Program-made: the position numbers and the translations under genes | Origin: Arthrobacter silviterrae | GTDB lineage: Bacteria; Actinomycetota; Actinomycetes; Actinomycetales; Micrococcaceae | DNA: 34,878 bases | NCBI RefSeq assembly: GCF_011045165.1 | Contig: NZ_JAAKZI010000037.1 | Coordinates: 1 to 34,878 of the forward strand | Direction: 5' to 3' | The notes under the pieces: model-generated | The model's input: the letters and a program-made list of their open reading frames with translations, nothing else | What the model was told of the DNA's origin: nothing | Database searches by the model: none | Part shown: positions 15,523 through 23,438 of the stretch, piece after piece | How the letters are laid out: every line of letters starts with the position of its first letter | Position numbering within the stretch: position 1 is the stretch's first letter

Positions 15523-16777
15523 CGCGCACCACCCGTCCGGCCCTGGCGGACGCGAGGCACTCGGCCAGCGTGCCAAACACCACGTCCACGCCGATGTTCA
15601 TGGGGGCGTACCAGGCCCACTTGCCCGACGGCGTCATGACGGTCCGCTCCTCCGGCGCCAGGATGGGCGTGATGTAGGTGCAGGTGTCCGCCACAATCCG
15701 CGCACCGCGTTCCTCGGCAGCCTGGACCAGCCCGGCCTCGCGCGCCTGTGCCAGCACCTCGCGGGAGGTGTTGATCCACACGGTGCATCCCGGGTGGAAG
15801 GGACGGGTGCCGGCGAGGGCAGCGGCCAGCTTTTCAAACTCGCGCACCGAAAAGTGCGGCGTGCCCAGGGCCACGGCATCCAGCGGCGCCGACGGGTCCG
15901 CGACGGTGGAAAGTTCATCCCGGGCGGCCCGCAGCATGGCGGAGGTGACGGGGGTGGACGGCAGCGCGGCCCACCCGGGTCCCGGCGTGAGGGCCTCGGG
16001 AGTCACGCCCGCCACATGGAACAGCGCCACGCCTCCGGAGGACGCCGCCGTGGCGCCCAGCGCCTTGAGCCTGTCCTCATCCACCGAGGCGGGGTCGATG
16101 CCCGTCAGCAGCGGCACGCCGGAACCGGACAGGCGGCCCACCACATCGCCCAGGGCGGCCCAGACGGCCTCTTCGCCCAGCATGGCCGTGGACAGCGCGG
16201 AACAGTCAAGTTCCAGCGTGGGCAGCCGGTGTTCATCGAGGTGCAGGCCGGCGTGGGGCACGCGGCCCGTGATGGCGGCGCAAATGTCAATGAAGTCGCC
16301 GTAGCGTTCGGTGCGGGCGCCCAGCACGGAGTTGGCGAAGACGATGGCGTTGGATTCTGCCCAGGCAACGTTCTCACCAAACGCGGGCCGTTCCGCGGAC
16401 TGGTAGGGCGCGCAGGTCCAGGTGGGGCGGGCGCCGAGGGCACGGTAGGCGTCCATGAGTGCGCGGGCCGGCACGGCATCTTCGGGCGGCAGCCGCACCA
16501 GGCCCGGGTGCATGAGGTCCAGCGAACTGGAGTTGAGCGTGGTGGGGACGGCCACCCGGGCACCGAGGGAAGCAAGCTTTTCGGCAAAGTCCAGCCCGGC
16601 CTGCCCGTGGTAGAGGCAGCTGTCGATGTGGGCGCCGGTGACGGGCATGAGCCGTTCGGCCCCAAGCACGCCGGCCAGCGCCACCACCATGCGCATGGCC
16701 ATGGCCACCCCGGGCCCGCTGTCGCCGCGGAGCATGGCGGCCTCCTCGGCGGTGAGCACGGGCCCGGGGGTGGTCAC
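15503..16777 (-). CDS. Aconitase X large subunit (DUF521), probable cis-3-hydroxy-L-proline dehydratase
   Basis: Catalytic large subunit, 424 residues, of aconitase X. The N-terminal part reads LTAEEAAMLRGDSGPGVAMAMRMVVALA, a typical DUF521 opening, with GAHIDSCLYHGQAGLDFAEKLA next. Candidate cluster or active-site cysteines include the Cys in WTCAPYQ and in VADTCTYITPI. The C-terminal SGKWAWYAPMN is family-typical. The enzyme dehydrates cis-3-hydroxy-L-proline to delta1-pyrroline-2-carboxylate. The start is GTG at 16777, overlapping the stop of the racemase-family gene (GTGA), which fits the family length; the open frame upstream is antisense-type filler. Confidence 0.88.
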   Translation of the reverse strand: MTTPGPVLTAEEAAMLRGDSGPGVAMAMRMVVALAGVLGAERLMPVTGAHIDSCLYHGQAGLDFAEKLASLGARVAVPTTLNSSSLDLMHPGLVRLPPEDAVPARALMDAYRALGARPTWTCAPYQSAERPAFGENVAWAESNAIVFANSVLGARTERYGDFIDICAAITGRVPHAGLHLDEHRLPTLELDCSALSTAMLGEEAVWAALGDVVGRLSGSGVPLLTGIDPASVDEDRLKALGATAASSGGVALFHVAGVTPEALTPGPGWAALPSTPVTSAMLRAARDELSTVADPSAPLDAVALGTPHFSVREFEKLAAALAGTRPFHPGCTVWINTSREVLAQAREAGLVQAAEERGARIVADTCTYITPILAPEERTVMTPSGKWAWYAPMNIGVDVVFGTLAECLASARAGRVVRDDSQWN

Positions 16778-17775
16778 AGCAAAAACCCGGCCGGGAAGGG
16801 GTCCTCGGGGTCCAGGTGGTACTGGGCCGTGCCGGTGATCCAGGCCCGGCCCGTGATGGTGGGGACCACGGCGGGCAGCCCGCCCACAGTGGTTTCCTCG
16901 ACCAGTCGTCCGGTGAACTGGGTGCCGATGAAGGATTCGTTCACGAAGTCCGTGTTCAGCTCCAATTCGCCGCGGGCGTGCAGCTGGGCCATGCGGGCGC
17001 TGGTGCCGGTGCCGCACGGCGAGCGGTCAAACCAGCCCGGGTAGATGGCCATGGCGTGGCGTGAATGCTCGGCGGTGGAGCCGGGCGCCTTGAGATACAC
17101 GTGGTGGCAGCCGGTGATGTCGGGCCGTTCCGGGTGGACCGGCGGGTTGTGGGCGTTGATGGCGTCCATGATCTTCAGCCCAGCGTCCAGGAGCTCGTTT
17201 TTCGCCGCCCGGTCAAAGGGCAGGCCAAGCTCCTCCAGCTCGACGACGGCGTAAAAGTTTCCCCCAAACGCCATGTCGTAGTGCACCTCGCCCAGGCCCT
17301 CCACCGCCACGGACTGGTCCAGCGCCAGCGAGAAGGAGGGCACATTGCGGATCGTGACGGACTTTGCGGCACCGTCCTCCACGGCCACCTCGGCGATGAC
17401 CAGCCCGGCCGGGGTGTCCAGCCGGATCGTGGTCACGGGCTCCACCACGGGCACCATGCCGGTTTCCACCAGCACGGTGGCCACCCCGATGGTGCCGTGC
17501 CCGCACATGGGCAGCAGCCCGGAGACCTCGATGAACAGCACCCCGTAGTCGGCGTCGGGCCGGGTGGGCGGCTGCAGGATGGCCCCGCTCATGGACGCAT
17601 GGCCGCGGGGTTCGTACATCAGCAGGGTGCGGACGTCGTCGCTGTTGTCCATGAACCACTGGCGCCTCTCGGCCATGGTGGCACCGGGGATGGTGCCCAC
17701 ACCGCCGGTGATGACCCGGGTGGGCATCCCCTCGGTGTGGGACTCCACGGCGTGAAAGACCCGCTTGGAGCGCAT
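16774..17775 (-). CDS. Proline racemase superfamily, probable 4-hydroxyproline 2-epimerase
   Basis: Cofactor-independent epimerase that would interconvert trans-4-hydroxy-L-proline and cis-4-hydroxy-D-proline, the first step of the pathway. The 333-residue protein has both catalytic cysteines: C91 in LLPMCGHGTIG and C254 in FDRSPCGTGTSA, with D250. The Cys/Cys pair is the epimerase pattern; dehydratase members have Ser or Thr at one site. It lies 11 bp after the deaminase gene and overlaps aconitase X by 4 nt. An AAGGGA ribosome-binding site precedes the ATG. Proline racemase activity cannot be excluded, but context favours hydroxyproline. Confidence 0.9.
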   Translation of the reverse strand: MRSKRVFHAVESHTEGMPTRVITGGVGTIPGATMAERRQWFMDNSDDVRTLLMYEPRGHASMSGAILQPPTRPDADYGVLFIEVSGLLPMCGHGTIGVATVLVETGMVPVVEPVTTIRLDTPAGLVIAEVAVEDGAAKSVTIRNVPSFSLALDQSVAVEGLGEVHYDMAFGGNFYAVVELEELGLPFDRAAKNELLDAGLKIMDAINAHNPPVHPERPDITGCHHVYLKAPGSTAEHSRHAMAIYPGWFDRSPCGTGTSARMAQLHARGELELNTDFVNESFIGTQFTGRLVEETTVGGLPAVVPTITGRAWITGTAQYHLDPEDPFPAGFLL

Positions 17776-17786
17776 CGGCGTATCCC

Positions 17787-18692
17787 TTACTTGTAGCCCT
17801 TGGCCAGCACGGCCTCGGTGTCGGCCGTGATGCGCGCGGCCAGCTCGGCGGGCAGCGGACCGCGCGGCTGGCGGCAGGCCCCGCCCTTGCGCCCGGCGAT
17901 GTCCATGGACAGCTTGATGGACTGGACAAACTCCGTCTTGGAGTCCCAGCGCAGCAGCGGGTGCAGGTCGCGGTAGATGGGCAGTGCCGTGGCAATGTCG
18001 TCGGTGCTGCCGCTGGTGACCAGGTTGTACAGGTTCACGGTGCTTTGCGGGATGGCGTTGGGGTAGCCGGCAATCCAGCCGACGGCGCCGGCCAGGCCAA
18101 GTTCCAGCAGTACGTCGTCGGAGCCCACCAGCAGGTCCAGCTCGGGGGCCAGTTCGGCGATCTCGTAGGCGCGGCGCACGTCGCCGGTGAATTCCTTCAC
18201 GGCCACGATCAGGCCCTCCGCGTGGAGGCGGGCCAGCAGAGCCGGCGTCAGGTCCACCTTGGTGTCGTAGGGGTTGTTGTAGGCCACGACCGGCAGGCCG
18301 GCCTTGGCCACCTCGCGGTAGTGCGCCACCACGGTGTCGTCGTCGGCCTTGAAGGTGTTCGGCGGCAGGGCCAGCACGGAGGCGGCCCCGGCGTCGCGGG
18401 CCTGCTCCGCCCAGCGGCGGGATTCGTCCGCGCCGTACGCGGCAACGCCCGGCATGACGGTGAAGCCCTCGGGCGAGGCGGCCACGGCGGTTTCCACCAC
18501 CTTGGCCCGCTCTTCCGGCGTCAGGGTCTGGTATTCGCCCAGGGAGCCGTTGGGGCAGACGCCGTCGCAGCCGTTGGCGGCCAGCCAGGCAACATGCTCG
18601 CCAAAGGAGGCGTGGTCAACGCTGCCGTCGTCGTTGAAGGGAAGTGCCGTGGCGACGTGGATGCCCTGCCAGGGCTGGGTGCGGGTGGTCAT
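17787..18692 (-). CDS. Dihydrodipicolinate synthase family, probable delta1-pyrroline-4-hydroxy-2-carboxylate deaminase
   Basis: Class I aldolase-fold lyase of 301 residues expected to deaminate the cyclic imine made by D-hydroxyproline dehydrogenase to alpha-ketoglutarate semialdehyde and ammonia. The Schiff-base lysine is K166 in VAVKEFTGD and the partner tyrosine Y138 lies in VVAYNNP. The loop that is GTTGE in true DapA reads NGSLGEY (48-54), the form seen in side-branch members such as HypD. A strong AAAGGAG ribosome-binding site lies 6 nt before the ATG. It heads the unit deaminase, epimerase, aconitase X, reductase, with operator copy C upstream. Confidence 0.87.
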   Translation of the reverse strand: MTTRTQPWQGIHVATALPFNDDGSVDHASFGEHVAWLAANGCDGVCPNGSLGEYQTLTPEERAKVVETAVAASPEGFTVMPGVAAYGADESRRWAEQARDAGAASVLALPPNTFKADDDTVVAHYREVAKAGLPVVAYNNPYDTKVDLTPALLARLHAEGLIVAVKEFTGDVRRAYEIAELAPELDLLVGSDDVLLELGLAGAVGWIAGYPNAIPQSTVNLYNLVTSGSTDDIATALPIYRDLHPLLRWDSKTEFVQSIKLSMDIAGRKGGACRQPRGPLPAELAARITADTEAVLAKGYK

Positions 18693-18752
18693 GCTGGTCT
18701 CCTTTGTCCAAAAACTGTTTCATGCGGGTCAACTTGTTGCCCCCACACTATC

Positions 18753-18773
18753 AGTACAATGTCACATGATACT
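18753..18773. promoter_or_regulatory. Operator copy C, upstream of the deaminase unit
   Basis: AGTA-CA-ATGT-C-ACAT-GA-TACT, a good match to the island palindrome, in the 94-bp gap upstream of the deaminase gene. The bottom strand presents CATTGT (18756-18761) as a weak -10-like hexamer. Confidence 0.75.
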
Positions 18774-18786
18774 AGGGGTGCGGGTC

Positions 18787-19812
18787 CTACCGCAGCACAA
18801 ACCCCAGCCCGAGCTCGTCGTCGGCCTCCAGCGTGAACTTGCACTCCCCCACGGGAAACGCCCGGCCGGTGACCTCAACCACCACGCCGGCGTCGGAGTG
18901 GCCCGCCACCTCGGAGGTGAAGTGCGAGTCGATGATGGAGAAGTGGTCCAGCACGTCCCCGTACGCCAGCTCACCCGAATCGGTCAGCGCCGCCACCCGG
19001 GCCGCGGTCCCCGAGCCGCACGGGGAGCGGTCCACCTGCCCGTCGGCAAAAATGGTCACGTTGCGCTGCGCCAGCGCCCCGTGCATGGCCAGGCCGCTGT
19101 CCGGCCCCACCGCCTCGTGGAAGATGGTGCCGTAAATCCCGTCCAGGCGGGTGTCGGTGGGGTGGTGGGCGGCGGGATGGTCCGCGAGCGCGGCCTTGAC
19201 CTGCCGGCCGGCTGAGATGAGCCTGAACAGGTTCGACGGCGTGACGTCCAGTCCCGCTGCCCGTGCCGGCAGCGAGGCGTACAGCGCCCCGCCCCAGAGC
19301 ACATCCACCCGGAGCCGGCCAAAGTCCGCGGTCTTGACCTCAATGTCCCGGGCCACCACGTAGGAGGGGACGTTGCGGAAGGTGACACTCTCCACGACAC
19401 CGTCCACCATCGACACCCTGGCCGTGACACGCCCGGACGGGACGTCGATGACCACGTCCGTGTCGCCGTCGTCCGGGGCCCGGACCAGGCCGCTGCGCAC
19501 GGCCCAGGCGCCCAGGGCGATGGTGCCGTGGCCGCACGCGGTGGAAAAGCCGTCCTTGTGCCAGAACAGCACGCCAAAATGGGCGCCGTCGTCATTGGGC
19601 GGGACGATGAAGCCGCCGTACATGTCCGCATGACCGCGGGGTTCATTGACCAGCAGGCGCCGCAGCTTGTCGGCATCGCCGGCCATGGCATTTTCGCGCC
19701 GTTCAAGCACCGTGGCACCCGGAATCAAGAACGGCAGGGCAGGCACAATCCGGAACGGCTCGCCCGCCGTGTGGTAGTCCACCGTTTCAATTTCCCAGGA
19801 TTCAACCTTCAT
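18787..19812 (-). CDS. Proline racemase superfamily protein, second copy
   Basis: Second family member of 341 residues, clearly diverged from the one at 16774. Catalytic cysteines C93 (STACGHGTIALG) and C265 (VDRSPCGSGTAAR) are both present, with D261. The Cys/Cys pattern predicts epimerase or racemase chemistry, not the Ser/Cys or Cys/Thr pattern linked to trans-3-hydroxyproline dehydratases. It may act on a different hydroxyproline isomer, on proline, or be a redundant epimerase. It lies 36 bp after livF and has an AAAGGGAG ribosome-binding site, so it is probably the last gene of the transporter operon, tying uptake to first-step conversion. Confidence 0.88.
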   Translation of the reverse strand: MKVESWEIETVDYHTAGEPFRIVPALPFLIPGATVLERRENAMAGDADKLRRLLVNEPRGHADMYGGFIVPPNDDGAHFGVLFWHKDGFSTACGHGTIALGAWAVRSGLVRAPDDGDTDVVIDVPSGRVTARVSMVDGVVESVTFRNVPSYVVARDIEVKTADFGRLRVDVLWGGALYASLPARAAGLDVTPSNLFRLISAGRQVKAALADHPAAHHPTDTRLDGIYGTIFHEAVGPDSGLAMHGALAQRNVTIFADGQVDRSPCGSGTAARVAALTDSGELAYGDVLDHFSIIDSHFTSEVAGHSDAGVVVEVTGRAFPVGECKFTLEADDELGLGFVLR

Positions 19813-19848
19813 TGCTCCCTTTCACTCCCTGCCAACATTTCCCGCCTG

Positions 19849-20559
19849 CTACGCACCAAGGTAGGCCTCAACAATGCGCGAATCCGCCATCAGCTCCGCC
19901 CCCGTGCCGGTCATGGTGGTGACCCCGTTTTCAATGACATAGCCGCGGCTGGTGATCTTCAGGGCGGCCCGCGCATTTTGTTCCACCAGCAGCACCGTGG
20001 TGCCGTTGGCATTCACTTCACGGATCACGTCCATGACCTGGGCCACGATCAACGGCGCCAGCCCCATGGACGGTTCGTCCAGCATCAGCATCCGCGGACC
20101 AGCAATAAGCGCCCGGCCAATGGCCAGCATCTGCTGCTCGCCGCCGGACAGCGTGCCGCCCTGCTGCGAGCGCCGCTCCGCCAGCAGCGGCAGCAGCTCA
20201 AAGACGTCCTTGAGCCGCTTTTGCACGGTCGCCGAGTCCTTCACCAGGTAGCCGCCCAGCTGCAGGTTTTCCAGCACGGACAGGGTGGAAAAAATCCGCC
20301 GCCCCTCCGGCACGTGGATCAACCCGGCGGCCACCACCTCCCACGGCTTGGCGCGCGTAATGTCCTTGCCGTCAAAGCTGATCTTTCCCGCGTGCGCCTT
20401 CACAATGGCCGACGCCGCCGACAGCGTGGTGGTCTTCCCCGCGCCGTTGTTTCCCAGCAGGGCAACGATCTCGCCCTCCTCGACCCGGACGTCGATGCCG
20501 CGCAGCGCCTGGATCTTGCCGTAAAACACTTCCACGTTCTCAAACTCGAGCATCGCCAT
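19849..20559 (-). CDS. livF: Branched-chain-amino-acid-type ABC transporter ATPase LivF
   Basis: Cytoplasmic ATPase subunit of 236 residues, the LivF size. Walker A is GNNGAGKTT (36-44), the signature LSGGEQQ begins at 137, and Walker B MLMLDEPSMGLAP spans about 157-169. It would power import of an amino acid across the membrane with LivG, LivH and LivM. The operon context makes hydroxyproline the likely substrate rather than leucine-type acids; this is inference. Its ATG overlaps the livG stop by one base (TGATG). Confidence 0.93.
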   Translation of the reverse strand: MAMLEFENVEVFYGKIQALRGIDVRVEEGEIVALLGNNGAGKTTTLSAASAIVKAHAGKISFDGKDITRAKPWEVVAAGLIHVPEGRRIFSTLSVLENLQLGGYLVKDSATVQKRLKDVFELLPLLAERRSQQGGTLSGGEQQMLAIGRALIAGPRMLMLDEPSMGLAPLIVAQVMDVIREVNANGTTVLLVEQNARAALKITSRGYVIENGVTTMTGTGAELMADSRIVEAYLGA

Positions 20560-21386
20560 CAGGAATCGCCCTCCGTTATATCCGGCCCTTCGGCCTTGGC
20601 CGGCTCATCGGCCTTGACTGGCTCATCGGCTTTGCCGAGGTAAGCCTCAATGACAGCCGGGTTCTTCTTCACCGCATCCGGCGTGCCATCGGCAATCTCC
20701 TTGCCGAAGTTCATCACCACCACGCGTTCGCTGACCTCCATCACCACGCCCATGTCATGTTCAATGAGCACCACAGCGGCGCCAAGGTCGCGGATCTTGC
20801 GGCACAGTTCCAGCAAATCCTGTTTTTCCGAGTGGTTGAGCCCCGCCCCAGGTTCGTCCAGGAGCACCAGCTTGGCCTTGCGGGCCATGGCGCGCGCCAT
20901 TTCCACCTGGCGCTGCTGGCCGTAGGCCAGGTTGCGCACGGGGATGCCGCGCCCGCCCTGGTAGCCCACGAAGTCCAGCCAGCGGTGGGCCTCCTCCGTG
21001 TAAAAGCGTTCGCTCTTGCGGTACCGGGGCGTGTGGAACAGGGCGTCCACAAAATTCTGGCCGCCGTACAGGTGCATGCCGCCACGGACATTGTCCAGCA
21101 CAGTCAGGTCCGGGAACAGCCGCAGGTTCTGGAAGGTGCGGGTCACCCCGGTGGCCGCTATGACGGCGGGCCGCTTGCCGGTGATGTCCTTCCCATCCAG
21201 CGTGATGGATCCGCTGACCGGCTTGTAAAACCCGGTGATGCAGTTGAAGGCGCTGGTTTTCCCGGCACCGTTGGGGCCGATCACCGAGACGATCTCCCCG
21301 GCGTCGGCGGAGAAGGTGAGGCCGTTGACAGCCTTGACTCCGCCAAAGGCGATCTGCAGTTCATTGACTTCAAGCAGCGGGCTCAC
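20559..21386 (-). CDS. livG: Branched-chain-amino-acid-type ABC transporter ATPase LivG
   Basis: Second ATPase subunit, 275 residues. Walker A is GPNGAGKTS (37-45). The signature is the LivG-type LAYGQQRQVEMARAMA instead of LSGGQ, and Walker B reads LVLLDEPGAGLNHSE. The C-terminus IADGTPDAVKKNPAVIEAYLGK is canonical. It is followed by about 25 extra residues, KADEPVKADEPAKAEGPDI and on, encoded by an 18-bp tandem repeat, which most LivG proteins lack. It overlaps livM by 4 nt and livF by 1 nt. Confidence 0.93.
   Translation of the reverse strand: MSPLLEVNELQIAFGGVKAVNGLTFSADAGEIVSVIGPNGAGKTSAFNCITGFYKPVSGSITLDGKDITGKRPAVIAATGVTRTFQNLRLFPDLTVLDNVRGGMHLYGGQNFVDALFHTPRYRKSERFYTEEAHRWLDFVGYQGGRGIPVRNLAYGQQRQVEMARAMARKAKLVLLDEPGAGLNHSEKQDLLELCRKIRDLGAAVVLIEHDMGVVMEVSERVVVMNFGKEIADGTPDAVKKNPAVIEAYLGKADEPVKADEPAKAEGPDITEGDS
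20593..20628. repeat. 18-bp tandem repeat in the livG 3' end
   Basis: GCCTTGGCCGGCTCATCG (20593-20610) is followed directly by GCCTTGACTGGCTCATCG (20611-20628), and a partial third unit begins at 20629. It encodes the KADEP(V/A) repeats of the LivG tail. Confidence 0.8.
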
Positions 21387-22456
21387 GGGGTCCCTCCCTT
21401 CGCGGTGGTGACGGGCGCACCCGGGCGGGGGCCGCCGTCGCGCTTCCCCTTGCGGGCCTCATCAAGTTTCTCCGGTTCATAGGCGCGGCTGGGCCAGAAG
21501 CCCTGGGGCCGGAGCACCATGACTGCCACCAGCACGACGCCGAAGATCACGTAGCGCAGGTTGCCCATGTCGCGCAGGAATTCCGGCAGCAGCGAGATGA
21601 CCACCGCTCCCACCACCACGCCGCGGGTGTTCCCCATGCCGCCCAGCACCACGGCCATCAGTACCAGGGCGGACTGCAGGAACACGAAGCTTTGCGGGGA
21701 GATGGCCGAAAGGTGCGCGGCGAAAAGCACGCCGCCGATCCCGCCCCAGATGGCGCCAAAGATGTACGCGGCCAGCTTGACCTTGTAGGTGTGGATGCCC
21801 ATGGCCTCGGCGGCGTCCTCATCCTCGCGGACAAAGCGCCACGCCCGGCCCAGCCGGGACTTGCCCAGCCGCGCCGAACCGAGCACCATCAGTGCCACCA
21901 CGGCCACGCAGAAGTAGTAGAACGGCACGGGCCCGGAGAGGTCCAGGCCGAAAAGGTCCACGCCGGGGATGCCGTAGATGCCGGAGGGGCCGCCCGTGAT
22001 GGCGAGGTTGTTGGCCGTGAGGCGGATGATTTCGCCGAAACCCAGGGTGACGATGGCCAGGTAGTCGCTACGCAGCCGGAGCGTGGGGCCGCCGATGATC
22101 AGCCCGGCCAGGATGCACATGATGACCACGGCAGGGATGGTGAAGAGGATGGGCAGTTCCCAGGCCTTGGCAATGATGCCGGAGGTGTAGGCCCCCACAG
22201 CCATGAACGCGATGTAGCCCAGGTCCAGCAGGCCGCAGTAGCCCACCACAATGTTCAGCCCGGACGCGAGCAGGATGAAGATGACGGCCGTGGTGCCGAT
22301 GCTCATCGCGTAGTTGCTGGCCAGCACAAACGGGAACAGCACGGCGATGGCAAAGGCGGCCCAGCCCAGCTGCCTGCTTTCAAACAGGCGGGAAATGCGG
22401 CTGGCGGGCTTGCCGATCCGGCGGGGCGCGCGGGTGGTGTCGACGTTGTCGCTCAT
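21383..22456 (-). CDS. livM: Branched-chain-amino-acid-type ABC transporter permease LivM
   Basis: Inner-membrane permease of 357 residues with about nine or ten transmembrane helices. LivM marks include LNIVVGYCGLLDLGYIAFMAVGAY near the first third and the coupling stretch RLGRAWRFVREDEDAAEAMGI that contacts the ATPases. The last 40 residues are charged and cytoplasmic. Its ATG directly abuts the livH stop codon, and its stop overlaps livG by 4 nt. It is expected to form the channel with LivH. Confidence 0.92.
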   Translation of the reverse strand: MSDNVDTTRAPRRIGKPASRISRLFESRQLGWAAFAIAVLFPFVLASNYAMSIGTTAVIFILLASGLNIVVGYCGLLDLGYIAFMAVGAYTSGIIAKAWELPILFTIPAVVIMCILAGLIIGGPTLRLRSDYLAIVTLGFGEIIRLTANNLAITGGPSGIYGIPGVDLFGLDLSGPVPFYYFCVAVVALMVLGSARLGKSRLGRAWRFVREDEDAAEAMGIHTYKVKLAAYIFGAIWGGIGGVLFAAHLSAISPQSFVFLQSALVLMAVVLGGMGNTRGVVVGAVVISLLPEFLRDMGNLRYVIFGVVLVAVMVLRPQGFWPSRAYEPEKLDEARKGKRDGGPRPGAPVTTAKGGTP

Positions 22457-23350
22457 TTAGACACGCTCCGTTACGCGTTCGCCCAGCAGGCCGGTGGGTT
22501 TCAGGGTCAGGAAGGCGATCAGGACCCCGAACGTGAACACGTCCCGCCATTCCCCGCCCAGCCACTGGGACCCGAAGGCTTCCAGCAGGCCCAGCAGCAG
22601 GCCGCCCAGCATGGCGCCCTTGATGTTTCCGATGCCGCCGATCACGGCCGCAGTAAACGCCTTCAGGCCGATGATGAAGCCCATGAGGAAGTCGATCTTG
22701 CCGTAGTAGGCCCCGGCCATGACGCCGGCGGCGCCGGCCAGGGCCGAGCCGATGAAGAACGTCCACGTGATGACCTTGTTGACGTTGATGCCCATCAAAA
22801 GCGAACCCTTGGTGTCCAGGGCAATGGCACGCATGGCCCGGCCCATCGAGGTGCGCTGGATGTAGGCATTCAGGCCCAGCATGAGCAGCACCGCGATCAC
22901 CATGAGGACGATCTGCGGAACGGAGATGCGGGCGCCAAGGACGGTGAAGCTATCGCCCTCGAGCCTGACCGGGAATACCTTGGGGTTGGGGCCGGCCACG
23001 GCGCTGACGCCGTATTCCAGCGTGAAGGACGCGCCGACGGCGGTGATCAGCACCGCGAGCCGCGGCGAGTTCCGCAGCGGCCGATACGCCAGATACTCAA
23101 TGCCGACGCCGATGCCGCCGGTGACCACCATGCACAGCAGCAGCACTATCAGCAGCGCCGTGATGGACATGGAGGCCGGAATGACGCCCACTGAGGTCAG
23201 CATGGCAAAGCCCACGAAGGCGCCCAGCATGTAAATGTCGCCATGGGCGAAGTTCAAAAGTTTGATGATGCCGTAGACCATGGAATAGCCCAGGGCGATA
23301 AGTGCGTAAAAAGAGCCTACGAAGAGGCCGTTCCAAACGAGCTGTGTCAT
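22457..23350 (-). CDS. livH: Branched-chain-amino-acid-type ABC transporter permease LivH
   Basis: Inner-membrane permease of 297 residues with about eight transmembrane helices. The N-terminus LVWNGLFVGSFYALIALGYSMVYGIIKLLNFAHGDIYMLGAF is the canonical LivH opening. The coupling loop IQRTSMGRAMRAIALDTKGSLLMGINVNKVI is also family-typical. An 88-bp gap with a stable hairpin separates it from the binding-protein gene upstream; livM follows with no gap. Confidence 0.92.
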   Translation of the reverse strand: MTQLVWNGLFVGSFYALIALGYSMVYGIIKLLNFAHGDIYMLGAFVGFAMLTSVGVIPASMSITALLIVLLLCMVVTGGIGVGIEYLAYRPLRNSPRLAVLITAVGASFTLEYGVSAVAGPNPKVFPVRLEGDSFTVLGARISVPQIVLMVIAVLLMLGLNAYIQRTSMGRAMRAIALDTKGSLLMGINVNKVITWTFFIGSALAGAAGVMAGAYYGKIDFLMGFIIGLKAFTAAVIGGIGNIKGAMLGGLLLGLLEAFGSQWLGGEWRDVFTFGVLIAFLTLKPTGLLGERVTERV

Positions 23351-23398
23351 GCGTGACCTGCCTCAAGCTGTGTCAGCGGTGTTCAGGGTGGAATGGTG

Positions 23399-23432
23399 CG
23401 GTTGGCGGGCCCCGGACGGGACCCGCCAACCG
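23399..23432. promoter_or_regulatory. Hairpin between livK and livH
   Basis: CGGTTGGCGGG (23399-23409) and CCCGCCAACCG (23422-23432) form a perfect 11-bp stem; the 12-nt loop can itself pair. No T-run follows. This position, just after a binding-protein gene, is where ABC operons often carry a 3'-stabilising hairpin that raises binding-protein output over permeases. Confidence 0.65.
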
Positions 23433-23438
23433 GCTGCG

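Noticed and set aside
15523-16800. Extended N-termini for the aconitase X subunits
   Set aside because: The extensions lie in genes of the neighbouring frame and do not match the family; overlapping ATG and GTG starts give the normal lengths.
15119-17044. A 641-residue open frame on the plus strand, and similar long frames at 1101-2768, 8981-10813 and 11475-13280
   Set aside because: They run antisense through well-supported genes, are rich in Gly, Arg, His and Pro, contain no domain I recognise, and are the usual result of third-position GC bias.
19813-19848. A fifth operator upstream of the second racemase-family gene
   Set aside because: The 36-bp gap after livF contains no match to the palindrome; the gene is better read as the end of the transporter operon.
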